Part shown: positions 1 through 5,323 of the stretch, one piece after another
How positions within the stretch are numbered: the first letter of the stretch is position 1
Layout: each line of letters opens with the position of its first letter
NCBI GenBank assembly: GCA_046155725.1
Contig: JBJXFT010000125.1
Location: 1 to 5,323, forward strand
Length of the DNA stretch: 5,323 nucleotides
From: M3007 sp046155725
Lineage (GTDB): Bacteria > Bacteroidota > Bacteroidia > Chitinophagales > Saprospiraceae
Reading direction: 5' to 3'
Notes under the pieces: generated by a model
What the model was told of the DNA's origin: nothing
The model's database searches: none
Seen by the model: only the letters and a program-made list of their open reading frames with translations
Position numbers and translations under genes: made by a program

Positions 1-131
1 AGGGGCAGTTTGCCAAGGGTGATAACCGCATCGCGCTGGACCGCGCGCTGCTGAGCACCACCGGCATCCTGTACTACAAACTGGAGACAGCCACCGACTC
101 GGCGACCAAGAAGATGATCCAGGCGAAGTAA
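1..131 (+). CDS. C-terminal end of a probable T9SS-secreted protein (partial)
   Basis: Only the last 42 codons are visible, read from base 3 to the TAA at 129-131; the start lies outside the window. The tail contains ALLSTTGILYYKLET followed by SATKKMIQAK. This matches the usual pattern of C-terminal type IX secretion sorting tails in Saprospiria-like Bacteroidota: a hydrophobic strand 'GvlYYkLe', a short acidic or threonine-rich turn, then 'aTKKMi' and a few final residues. Proteins with such tails are exported by Sec, then moved across the outer membrane by the type IX system, with the tail removed. The body of the protein is not visible, so its activity (adhesin, protease, PKD-domain protein or other) cannot be named. 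A strong terminator lies 73 bp downstream, so this gene ends its own transcription unit and is not part of the cassette to the right. Confidence 0.75.
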   Translation, partial: GQFAKGDNRIALDRALLSTTGILYYKLETATDSATKKMIQAK

Positions 132-151
132 TCTGAACCTTGTGGCTCCGA

Positions 152-177
152 TCCCGTCCCGAGTAATTGGGACGGGA
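152..177. terminator. GC-rich hairpin, possible weak terminator or mRNA 3' end structure
   Basis: CCCGTCCC at 153-160 pairs perfectly with GGGACGGG at 169-176, around an 8-base loop; T152 and A177 extend the stem by one pair. It begins 21 bp after the stop codon of the upstream gene. No T-run follows, so on its own it is not a classical intrinsic terminator; it may protect the mRNA 3' end or act with the stronger hairpin downstream. Confidence 0.5.
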
Positions 178-203
178 CGGACTACGAGAAGAGAGCAACA
201 AAT

Positions 204-263
204 TCCCCCGCCCCGCCCTGTCCTGAGTCATCGGGATCGGGTCGGGAGCGGGGGATTTTTTTT
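204..263 (+). terminator. Rho-independent terminator of the upstream gene
   Basis: TCCCCCGC at 204-211 pairs perfectly with GCGGGGGA at 248-255. The interior is also GC-rich and can pair further (CCCGCCC-type runs against GGGTCGGG). Eight T residues (256-263) follow directly. This is a textbook intrinsic terminator for the plus strand, although the loop region is longer than usual. It insulates the T9SS-type gene from the promoter and cassette that follow. Confidence 0.85.
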
Positions 264-350
264 GCAGGCTCAGGCCGCAACGCTTGTCGAGTGTGACAAG
301 AGCCCTGATTTGGCGGGGATGCTGCGTGGGGCATAGCGCGTTGGAATTTG

Positions 351-358
351 TACTTTTG
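351..358 (+). promoter_or_regulatory. Candidate Bacteroidota -7 element (TAnnTTTG)
   Basis: TACTTTTG at 351-358 fits the Bacteroidota sigma-ABfr -7 consensus TAnnTTTG exactly. A start site a few bases downstream would give a 5' leader of about 50 bases before the ATG at 414. No convincing TTTG -33 element was found at the usual spacing: one TTTG lies directly adjacent at 347-350 and another is too far upstream at 309-312. The position, after the terminator and before the icmF-like start, fits the ancestral icmF promoter now driving the inserted cassette. That role is inferred. Confidence 0.4.
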
Positions 359-413
359 CGCGACTCTCCCCTCAAATGCCCCATGCTTCTGACCGAGCAG
401 AATCACTATACAC

Positions 414-473
414 ATGACCCAGCCCGCGCCCTACCAACCCCACCACAAAATCCGCCTGGTCGCCGCCGATAGC
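414..473 (+). repeat. Left copy of a 60-bp direct repeat flanking the cassette
   Basis: These 60 bases align without gaps to 2481-2540, the first 20 codons of the intact icmF, with 48 of 60 identical. The longest identical run is 20 bases (438-457 against 2505-2524). Of the 12 differences, three are silent single-base changes; the rest fall in codons 2, 8, 17 and 19. The repeat ends sharply at codon 20, which marks the probable left breakpoint of the insertion near base 474. Confidence 0.85.
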
Positions 474-497
474 CCGGCTCAATGCTTTCATTTCTAA
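414..497 (+). pseudogene. Severed 5' end of icmF, now a 27-codon leader-like ORF
   Basis: This ORF begins MTQPAPYQPHHKIRLVAADS, and the intact icmF at 2481 begins MQQPAPYAPHHKIRLVTAAS: 16 of 20 residues match. After codon 20 the similarity stops; the icmF continuation (LFDGHDAA, the cobalamin-binding loop) is absent, and seven unrelated codons lead to TAA at 495-497. It is best read as the remnant of an icmF start cut off when the ATPase/HNH cassette arrived. The stop codon lies 13 bases before the ATPase start, so if translated it would act as a short leader for the ATPase, but nothing shows that it is translated. Chance similarity is very unlikely, because the reading frame, start codon and a 20-base identical run (438-457) all agree. 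Confidence 0.85.
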
Positions 498-510
498 AAA
501 TCGCTACTTT

Positions 511-1764
511 ATGAGAATTGATAAAATCGAGATCAACAACTTCCGCTGCTTCGAGCATTTGGAGTTAGAATTGCATCCCCAGCTCAATGTATTTGTAGGG
601 TTGAACGGAAGTGGAAAAACGGCATTGTTAGAAGCGTTGAAAGTGTCATTGGGAGGCGTTTTTTTGGGAATGAACAGTGGGTGGACTCCGAATGTGAAAA
701 TTAGCCGGGAAGACGTTTTTTACTCAAAATATTCCAAGAACTTAGAGCCTAAACCGCCTGCCGAAGTATCTACGATCGGCAGTTTAAACGAAAGAACAAT
801 CAAGTGGAAGCGCACGCTCAAAAGTGCGAGCAAGTTTGCAAGAACCTATAATAAAGATGCCAGTGAAATCAAGATAGCAGTTGAAGAATTGGCTCAAAAA
901 GTGAAGGACAATGAACCTAATGCCATTCTGCCAATAATTGCTTACTTTACTACAGATAGGCTGTGTCATTGCAACGCCTTGGAGTTTGACGGCACATATG
1001 GCTCTCGATTTCGGGGCTATGACCTTTGTATGGAGGCTATGTATTCCTTTGAAATGGGTGAATGGTATAAAACTCAAGAACTTTCTCGATTGCAAGCTAT
1101 TAGACACAAAGAAGAGAGCGACTTACCGGAGTTGGACGTTGTTCAACGAGCAATTGCGCATTTTGTGCCGAAGGTGCTTGATGTCTATTTTGACTTCACA
1201 AGAGAAACCGTATGCTTGAAATTTGAAGATGGCGCGCATCAACCAATAGAAACCTTAAGCGATGGATTTAAAAATTTGCTGGTGCTAGTATCTGACCTGA
1301 CTATTCGATGTTTGATGCTGAACCCAGAATTAGGGTTAAAAGCAAATGAAGTGCAAGGAGTGGTGCTGATTGACGAGGTGGACTTGCACCTGCACCCATC
1401 TTGGCAGCGTCAGGTGATACCAAAACTTTTAAAGTCCTTCCCGAATGTGCAGTTTTTTATCACGACGCACTCGCCACAGGTCATTAGCGGAGTCCCCAAA
1501 GAGAGCATTTTCATTTTGAAAGATTTCAAAGTCGAGCGCGGAAGCGTTTTCACCGAAGGGCGCGACAGCAACTCGCTGCTTCAAGATGTTTTTGAAGTGC
1601 CTGAGTTAGAGGAACAGTACCAAAAGGAGCTCAACGATATTTATGCCCTCATTGATCAGGGAGACAAACCACAGGCTGAGCAGTTGCTCGCCCAACTGCT
1701 GTCCAAACGCGGAGAAGGCGACCGGGAAATCCAACGCATCATGTCGTACCTCGAATTCCTATGA
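511..1764 (+). CDS. ptuA: PtuA-like ABC/RecF-type ATPase of a Septu-type defence system
   Basis: The 417-residue protein is a complete ABC/OLD-like (AAA_21 style) ATPase. It opens with the family hallmark IDKIEINNFRCFEHLEL, then Walker A GLNGSGKT (residues 30-37), a signature-like segment TLSDGFKNLL (248-257), Walker B VVLIDEVDLHLHP (284-296, catalytic Glu289), and the switch motif TTHSP with His320. Residues 100-240 form the helical insertion typical of the group. No Toprim nuclease domain follows, unlike OLD nucleases; instead a short, charged helical tail ends at residue 417. The HNH partner starts inside its stop codon (ATGA overlap). In known Septu and retron Ec78-type systems, PtuA uses ATP binding to control the PtuB nuclease, and infection leads to nucleic acid damage. 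The start at 511 gives the canonical N-terminus; no Shine-Dalgarno is present, only an A/T-rich leader. Base composition is low in G+C (20 of 60 at 841-900). The ATPase family is clear, and the PtuA assignment rests on the partner. Confidence 0.85.
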   Translation: MRIDKIEINNFRCFEHLELELHPQLNVFVGLNGSGKTALLEALKVSLGGVFLGMNSGWTPNVKISREDVFYSKYSKNLEPKPPAEVSTIGSLNERTIKWKRTLKSASKFARTYNKDASEIKIAVEELAQKVKDNEPNAILPIIAYFTTDRLCHCNALEFDGTYGSRFRGYDLCMEAMYSFEMGEWYKTQELSRLQAIRHKEESDLPELDVVQRAIAHFVPKVLDVYFDFTRETVCLKFEDGAHQPIETLSDGFKNLLVLVSDLTIRCLMLNPELGLKANEVQGVVLIDEVDLHLHPSWQRQVIPKLLKSFPNVQFFITTHSPQVISGVPKESIFILKDFKVERGSVFTEGRDSNSLLQDVFEVPELEEQYQKELNDIYALIDQGDKPQAEQLLAQLLSKRGEGDREIQRIMSYLEFL

Positions 1765-2468
1765 AGCACATCCAAAAACGGCGCGAACCAAATTCGCTAC
1801 GCCAATTGCGCCAAACCGAAGGATCTGCCTATACTGGGCCTCAGACTGCTTGGCAAGAAGCGCTGCTCAAAGAGCAAGGGTATATCTGCGCATACTGCAT
1901 GAAGCGAATCAGCACAGATCGAGAAACGGGCAAAGGCGCAAAGCCCAAGATAGAGATCGAGCATTACTTCTCCCGCGAAACTCGGCCAAGCCTCCAATTA
2001 GTCTGGCGGAATATGCTGGGCGTTTGCAACGGCAATCATGGTTTGAAGCCGCACTGCGACAAAGCGGATGGAGGCAAGAATCCGCAAGGAGTGTTCATCA
2101 GGGGAAAAATACATGGCGAAGTTGCACTTGCCAGACTGAACCCACTCTCCCGTCAGGATTCCGAAGATTTGCTCACCTACTCCCTTTCAGGTGAAATTAA
2201 ATCCACCACAGGAAACCCCGAAGTGGAGGATGACCTGAATTTTCGCCTGAATTTGAATGATGAAAAACTAATGGGATATAGAAAAGACCAAATTGACCTT
2301 GCCAAAAAGCGATTGGAGATACGATATCCAAATGGTCAGTGGACCCAAATTGCCTTTGACCGCGAGATTGAATTTTGGTTAGCCTCAGAAAACGGCATGC
2401 TCAAGCCCTACTTCAAAGCAATCGTTTGGTTTTTGAACTGGATGAAACAACGACCAAAATATACCTGA
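1761..2468 (+). CDS. ptuB: PtuB-like HNH endonuclease (TIGR02646 type)
   Basis: This 235-residue protein fits the TIGR02646 family of HNH nucleases, found beside PtuA-type ATPases in Septu systems and as the effector in retron Ec78-like systems. The N-terminus MKHIQKRREPNSLRQLR and the Y-x-G-P block are typical. Metal and catalytic residues are visible: C43-x2-C46 (CAYC), the E67-H68 pair in KIEIEHYFSR, N84 in RNMLGVC, and C89 and H98-C99-D100 in the second knuckle. Later segments (LNPL near residue 130, LNLN near 165-170) also fit the family, and nothing suggests inactivation. The start codon overlaps the ATPase stop by 4 bp, implying translational coupling and a fixed ratio. It is the likely toxic effector, held in check by the ATPase until infection; substrate (DNA or RNA) cannot be read from the sequence. 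Only 12 bp separate its stop from icmF. Confidence 0.88.
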   Translation: MKHIQKRREPNSLRQLRQTEGSAYTGPQTAWQEALLKEQGYICAYCMKRISTDRETGKGAKPKIEIEHYFSRETRPSLQLVWRNMLGVCNGNHGLKPHCDKADGGKNPQGVFIRGKIHGEVALARLNPLSRQDSEDLLTYSLSGEIKSTTGNPEVEDDLNFRLNLNDEKLMGYRKDQIDLAKKRLEIRYPNGQWTQIAFDREIEFWLASENGMLKPYFKAIVWFLNWMKQRPKYT

Positions 2469-2480
2469 GACTACCTTAAT

Positions 2481-2540
2481 ATGCAACAGCCCGCACCATA
2501 CGCCCCCCACCACAAAATCCGCCTCGTCACCGCCGCCAGC
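2481..2540 (+). repeat. Right copy of the 60-bp direct repeat (intact icmF start)
   Basis: This is the first 20 codons of the functional icmF, matching 414-473 at 48 of 60 positions. It reads VTAAS directly before the LFDGHDAA cobalamin loop, which is the usual IcmF wording, so this copy looks canonical and the left one (VAADS) looks diverged. No similarity between the two copies is apparent upstream of the ATG. Confidence 0.85.
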
Positions 2541-5323
2541 CTCTTCGACGGCCACGACGCAGCCATCAACATCATGCGCCGCATCATGCAGAGCAGCGGC
2601 GCAGAGATCATCCATCTCGGCCACAACCGCTCGGTGCAGGAAATCGTTGACTGCGCCATTCAGGAGGATGTGCAGGGCATCGCCATCACGAGTTATCAGG
2701 GCGGCCACAACGAGTATTTCAAGTATATGCACGACCTGCTCAAAGAACGCGGGGCGGGCCATATCAAAATATTCGGCGGCGGCGGCGGCACGATTTTGCC
2801 TTCCGAAATTCAGGAACTCCATGACTACGGCATTGCGCGCATTTACCACCCCGACGACGGGCGGGCGATGGGCTTGCAGGGCATGATCAACGACGTGCTG
2901 AAGCAGTGCGACTTCCCGATTGGGTTTTCGATGAATGGCGAGCTGAAGCATTTGACAGAATTCAAACTTTCCGAAAGTTCGTTCTCCGCCGTCGCCCGCC
3001 TCATCTCCATCGCTGAGAACAACCCCGAACTCTACGAAAAGGAAATCCGCCCGACTCTCTCACCCTCTCACCCGCTCACCCTCTCACCCATCCTCGGCAT
3101 CACCGGCACGGGCGGCTCCGGCAAATCTTCGATGGTGGACGAACTCGTGCGGCGTTTTCTCCTCGATTTTTCTCCAGACCCCGACGAAGGTGGGGGAGGC
3201 AAAACCATCGCCATCGTCTCGGTAGATCCTTCTAAAAGAAAAACAGGCGGTGCACTCCTCGGCGACCGCATCCGCATGAACTCCATCAATTCGCCGCGTG
3301 TGTATATGCGCTCGCTGGCTACTCGGCAGAGCAATTTGGCGCTCTCGAAATACGTCCAATCGGCGGTCGAAATCCTGAAAGCCGCGCAATTCGACCTCAT
3401 CATTTTGGAGACCTCGGGCATTGGCCAGAGCGACACGGAAATCATTGACCACTCCGACGTTTCGCTCTATGTGATGACCCCCGAATTTGGCGCGGCCACA
3501 CAGTTGGAGAAGATCGATATGCTCGACTTCGCCGACGTGATCGCCATCAACAAGTTCGACAAACGCGGCGCGCTCGATGCCCTTCGCGATGTGCGCAAAC
3601 AGGTGCAGCGCAACCGCAACGCTTGGGACAAATCGGTGGACGATATGCCTGTATTTGGCTGTATTGCCAGTCAGTTCAACGACCCGGGCGTGAATCAACT
3701 TTATCGTCGGATCATGGATTTGATTGCGGAAAAATGCAATCCCGATCTTCAATCAGGACATGCGCTGGTGGCAGGCAGTTCTGAAAAAATCTACATCATC
3801 CCCCCGGCACGGGTTCGGTATTTGTCTGAAATTTCCGAGAACAACCGCAAGTACGACGAGTGGGCGCGGCGGCAGGAAAATGTGGCGCGGGAAATGTTTG
3901 CCCTGCGCCAAGCCATGACTTCCATTGAAAAATCGAACTTGCCGAACAAGGCCGAATTGCTGGCCGGTTTGGACAAAACTTTCAAGGAGGTGGGCATCGG
4001 AATTGACGGCTCTTCCCGCCAAATCCTTGAAAACTGGGAAGAAAAACGCAGCAGCTACGCCGCCGACGAGTTCGTCTATCAAGTCCGGGGAAAAGACATT
4101 CGCATAAAAAACTACACGGAGAGCCTCAGCCACACGAAAATCCCGAAAGTGCTGTTGCCAAAATTCAAGGACTGGGGCGAAATCCTGCGCTGGAGTTTGC
4201 AGGAAAATGTGCCAGGCGAATTCCCATACACGGCCGGCGTGTTCCCTTTCAAGCGCGAGGGCGAAGACCCCACGCGGATGTTTGCTGGAGAGGGCGGGCC
4301 GGAGCGAACGAACCGGCGTTTCCACTACGTCTCTGCGGGATTGCCGGCAGCGCGTTTGAGTACGGCTTTCGACTCGGTGACCTTGTACGGCGAAGACCCC
4401 GATTACCGTCCCGACATTTATGGCAAAGTCGGCAACTCCGGCGTATCCATCTGCTGCCTCGACGATGCCAAAAAACTCTATTCCGGCTTTGACCTCTGCG
4501 ACCCCAAGACCTCGGTTTCGATGACGATCAATGGTCCGGCGGCTACGATTGCAGCGTTTTTTATGAACGCGGCCATTGACCAGCAATGCGAGAAGTATAT
4601 TCGGGAGAATGGTTTGGAGGCTTTGGTAGAAGAAAAGTTGAAGGAGAAATATGAGCATCGCGGGTTTTCGAGGCCCCACTATCAAAGTGGCGACCAACTT
4701 TCCGAAAGTTTCAAACTTTCGGAAAGTTCGCTCCCAGAAGGCAACAATGGCTTAGGCCTGCTACTCCTTGGCATCACAGGAGCCGAAGTGTTGGCGCCAG
4801 AAGTGTACAACCTCTTGAAAGCAAAAGCACTTTCTTCCGTTCGCGGCACGGTACAGGCCGATATTTTGAAAGAAGACCAAGCGCAAAACACCTGCATTTT
4901 CAGCACAGAATTCTCGCTCCGCGTAATGGGCGACGTGCAGGAATATTTCATCCAGCAGAAAGTCCGCAACTTTTACTCGGTTTCCATTTCGGGCTACCAC
5001 ATTGCTGAGGCTGGCGCGAATCCGATTTCGCAATTGGCGTTCACGCTGAGCAACGGCTTCACATTTGTGGAATATTACCGCTCGCGGGGCATGAGCGTGG
5101 ACGACTTTGCACCCAACCTCTCCTTCTTTTTCTCCAACGGCATTGACCCGGAATACGCGGTAATCGGTCGTGTCGCGCGGCGCATCTGGGCGAAAGCCAT
5201 GAAGCGGCTCTACGGCGCGAACGAGCGCAGCCAGATGCTCAAATACCATATCCAGACTTCTGGCCGCAGTCTCCACGCGCAAGAAATCGCGTTCAACGAC
5301 ATCCGCACGACCTTGCAGGCACT
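2481..5323 (+). CDS. icmF: Isobutyryl-CoA mutase fusion protein IcmF (3' end outside window)
   Basis: The frame is open for 947 codons and runs off the window. IcmF joins an adenosylcobalamin-binding domain, a G-protein chaperone and the mutase, and interconverts isobutyryl-CoA and n-butyryl-CoA in the cytosol. Visible in order: the B12 domain with D23-x-H25 in the cobalamin loop, Ser71 in TSYQGG and glycines 99-103; a MeaB-like GTPase with P-loop GTGGSGKS (209-216), VDPSKRKTGG (248-257), ETSGIG (310-315) and NKFD (357-360); a helical linker; then the mutase domain from about residue 545. Substrate residues fit isobutyryl-CoA mutase: Phe590 (VFPF) and Gln802 (QNTCIF) stand where methylmalonyl-CoA mutase has Tyr89 and Arg207 (P. 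shermanii numbering); His840 in SGYHIAEAG is the conserved active-site histidine. Oddities are the in-frame LSES repeats at residues 161-167 and 739-750 and an 8-bp tandem repeat before the P-loop. It starts 12 bp after the HNH gene, without a Shine-Dalgarno or evident promoter. Confidence 0.95.
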   Translation, partial: MQQPAPYAPHHKIRLVTAASLFDGHDAAINIMRRIMQSSGAEIIHLGHNRSVQEIVDCAIQEDVQGIAITSYQGGHNEYFKYMHDLLKERGAGHIKIFGGGGGTILPSEIQELHDYGIARIYHPDDGRAMGLQGMINDVLKQCDFPIGFSMNGELKHLTEFKLSESSFSAVARLISIAENNPELYEKEIRPTLSPSHPLTLSPILGITGTGGSGKSSMVDELVRRFLLDFSPDPDEGGGGKTIAIVSVDPSKRKTGGALLGDRIRMNSINSPRVYMRSLATRQSNLALSKYVQSAVEILKAAQFDLIILETSGIGQSDTEIIDHSDVSLYVMTPEFGAATQLEKIDMLDFADVIAINKFDKRGALDALRDVRKQVQRNRNAWDKSVDDMPVFGCIASQFNDPGVNQLYRRIMDLIAEKCNPDLQSGHALVAGSSEKIYIIPPARVRYLSEISENNRKYDEWARRQENVAREMFALRQAMTSIEKSNLPNKAELLAGLDKTFKEVGIGIDGSSRQILENWEEKRSSYAADEFVYQVRGKDIRIKNYTESLSHTKIPKVLLPKFKDWGEILRWSLQENVPGEFPYTAGVFPFKREGEDPTRMFAGEGGPERTNRRFHYVSAGLPAARLSTAFDSVTLYGEDPDYRPDIYGKVGNSGVSICCLDDAKKLYSGFDLCDPKTSVSMTINGPAATIAAFFMNAAIDQQCEKYIRENGLEALVEEKLKEKYEHRGFSRPHYQSGDQLSESFKLSESSLPEGNNGLGLLLLGITGAEVLAPEVYNLLKAKALSSVRGTVQADILKEDQAQNTCIFSTEFSLRVMGDVQEYFIQQKVRNFYSVSISGYHIAEAGANPISQLAFTLSNGFTFVEYYRSRGMSVDDFAPNLSFFFSNGIDPEYAVIGRVARRIWAKAMKRLYGANERSQMLKYHIQTSGRSLHAQEIAFNDIRTTLQA
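2961..2981 (+). repeat. Palindromic repeat unit inside icmF, copy 1
   Basis: The core AACTTTCCGAAAGTT (2965-2979) is a 6-bp stem around CCG. The surrounding 21 bases match 4710-4730 with one difference (CCG against CGG). It is translated as FKLSESS (residues 161-167), at the junction between the B12-binding and GTPase domains, where length variation should be tolerated. The same frame is used at the other site. Confidence 0.8.
3058..3089 (+). repeat. Four tandem copies of an 8-bp unit (TCTCACCC) inside icmF
   Basis: Units lie at 3058-3065, 3066-3073, 3074-3081 (first base G instead of T) and 3082-3089. They encode a proline- and serine-rich stretch (LSPSHPLTLSP) in the linker just before the GTPase segment ILGITGTGG. 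Because 8 is not a multiple of 3, losing or gaining one or two copies would shift the frame of icmF; a change of three would keep it. Confidence 0.85.
4696..4728 (+). repeat. 33-bp perfect palindrome inside icmF (two repeat units, head to head)
   Basis: The left arm AACTTTCCGAAAGTTT (4696-4711) is the exact reverse complement of the right arm AAACTTTCGGAAAGTT (4713-4728), with one central C at 4712. Each arm is itself a small hairpin unit, AACTTT-CCG-AAAGTT or AACTTT-CGG-AAAGTT. It is translated as QLSESFKLSESS (residues 739-750), between HYQSGD and LPEGNNGLG. IcmF proteins usually pass from about 'YQG' to 'LPEGND' here with little between, so it looks like an in-frame insertion of a dozen or so residues. 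That comparison is from memory of the family. Confidence 0.85.

Larger units (their letters stand above)
132..510. other. Intergenic region before the defence cassette
   Basis: This stretch of 379 bases holds no substantial gene. From left to right it contains a perfect 8-bp GC hairpin (153-176), a strong Rho-independent terminator (204-263), about 150 bases with one recognisable promoter-like element (351-358), and a 27-codon ORF (414-497) that begins as a copy of the start of icmF. Short ORFs in other frames over the hairpins have GC-driven, low-complexity compositions and no family resemblance, so they are not called. No tRNA, reverse transcriptase or transposase sequence is visible. Whether 264-413 holds a small RNA cannot be judged by eye. 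Confidence 0.7.

Noticed and set aside
142..336. Small 64-codon ORF over the hairpins
   Set aside because: It runs through both hairpins and the T-run of the terminator, and its product has no recognisable features.
264..510. Possible retron non-coding RNA upstream of the ATPase
   Set aside because: No reverse transcriptase is present in the window and no long inverted-repeat layout with a branching G was found; the only structured part is the terminator of the previous gene.
1643..2194. A 183-codon plus-strand ORF across the ATPase-HNH junction
   Set aside because: It overlaps two genes with clear catalytic motifs, and its product is compositionally odd (rich in R, S and Q) without family features.
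2385..2480. Separate icmF promoter at the end of the HNH gene
   Set aside because: Several T-rich spots such as TTTTTG occur, but none fits TAnnTTTG with a proper upstream TTTG, so no promoter is called.
2772..2792. Run of GGC codons as a possible unstable triplet repeat
   Set aside because: It encodes the conserved glycine run of the B12-binding domain, so protein function explains it.
3753..4697. A 314-codon minus-strand ORF, with other long minus-strand ORFs over 2385-5282
   Set aside because: They are antisense shadows of icmF, whose plus-strand frame is open throughout and carries all the expected motifs. Their products are rich in arginine, alanine and valine with no recognisable domain.

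Overview
The window looks like chromosomal DNA from a Bacteroidota bacterium, most likely from the Saprospiria side of the phylum. The reasons are a C-terminal tail resembling a type IX secretion sorting domain at the left edge, start codons without Shine-Dalgarno sequences, a TAnnTTTG-type promoter element, and an isobutyryl-CoA mutase fusion protein (IcmF) at the right. The placement is inferred from these features only; no database was searched.

Layout: bases 1-131 hold the last 42 codons of a probable secreted protein. Bases 132-510 are mostly non-coding and contain two related hairpins, the second a strong Rho-independent terminator, followed by a candidate promoter and a 27-codon ORF. 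Bases 511-2468 hold a two-gene cassette: an ABC/RecF-like ATPase of the PtuA kind and an HNH endonuclease of the PtuB/TIGR02646 kind. Together they look like a Septu-type antiphage system without a retron reverse transcriptase. Bases 2481-5323 hold icmF, open to the window edge (947 codons seen): B12-binding domain, MeaB-like GTPase, linker, and most of the acyl-CoA mutase domain.

The most interesting feature is how the cassette sits in icmF. The 27-codon ORF at 414-497 starts with a second, diverged copy of the first 20 codons of icmF (48 of 60 bases identical), then leaves the icmF reading. The defence cassette therefore lies between a severed icmF 5' end and an intact icmF with a complete start. 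The cassette is visibly more AT-rich than icmF, its two genes overlap by 4 bp, and only 12 bp separate it from icmF with no terminator. The probable result is one transcription unit in which the old icmF promoter drives the defence genes first and icmF last.

A second theme is short repeats inside icmF. A 15-bp palindromic unit (AACTTT-CCG/CGG-AAAGTT) occurs three times, always read as L-S-E-S, at two apparent inter-domain or loop positions. Four tandem copies of an 8-bp unit lie in the linker before the GTPase P-loop, where a change in copy number would usually shift the frame.
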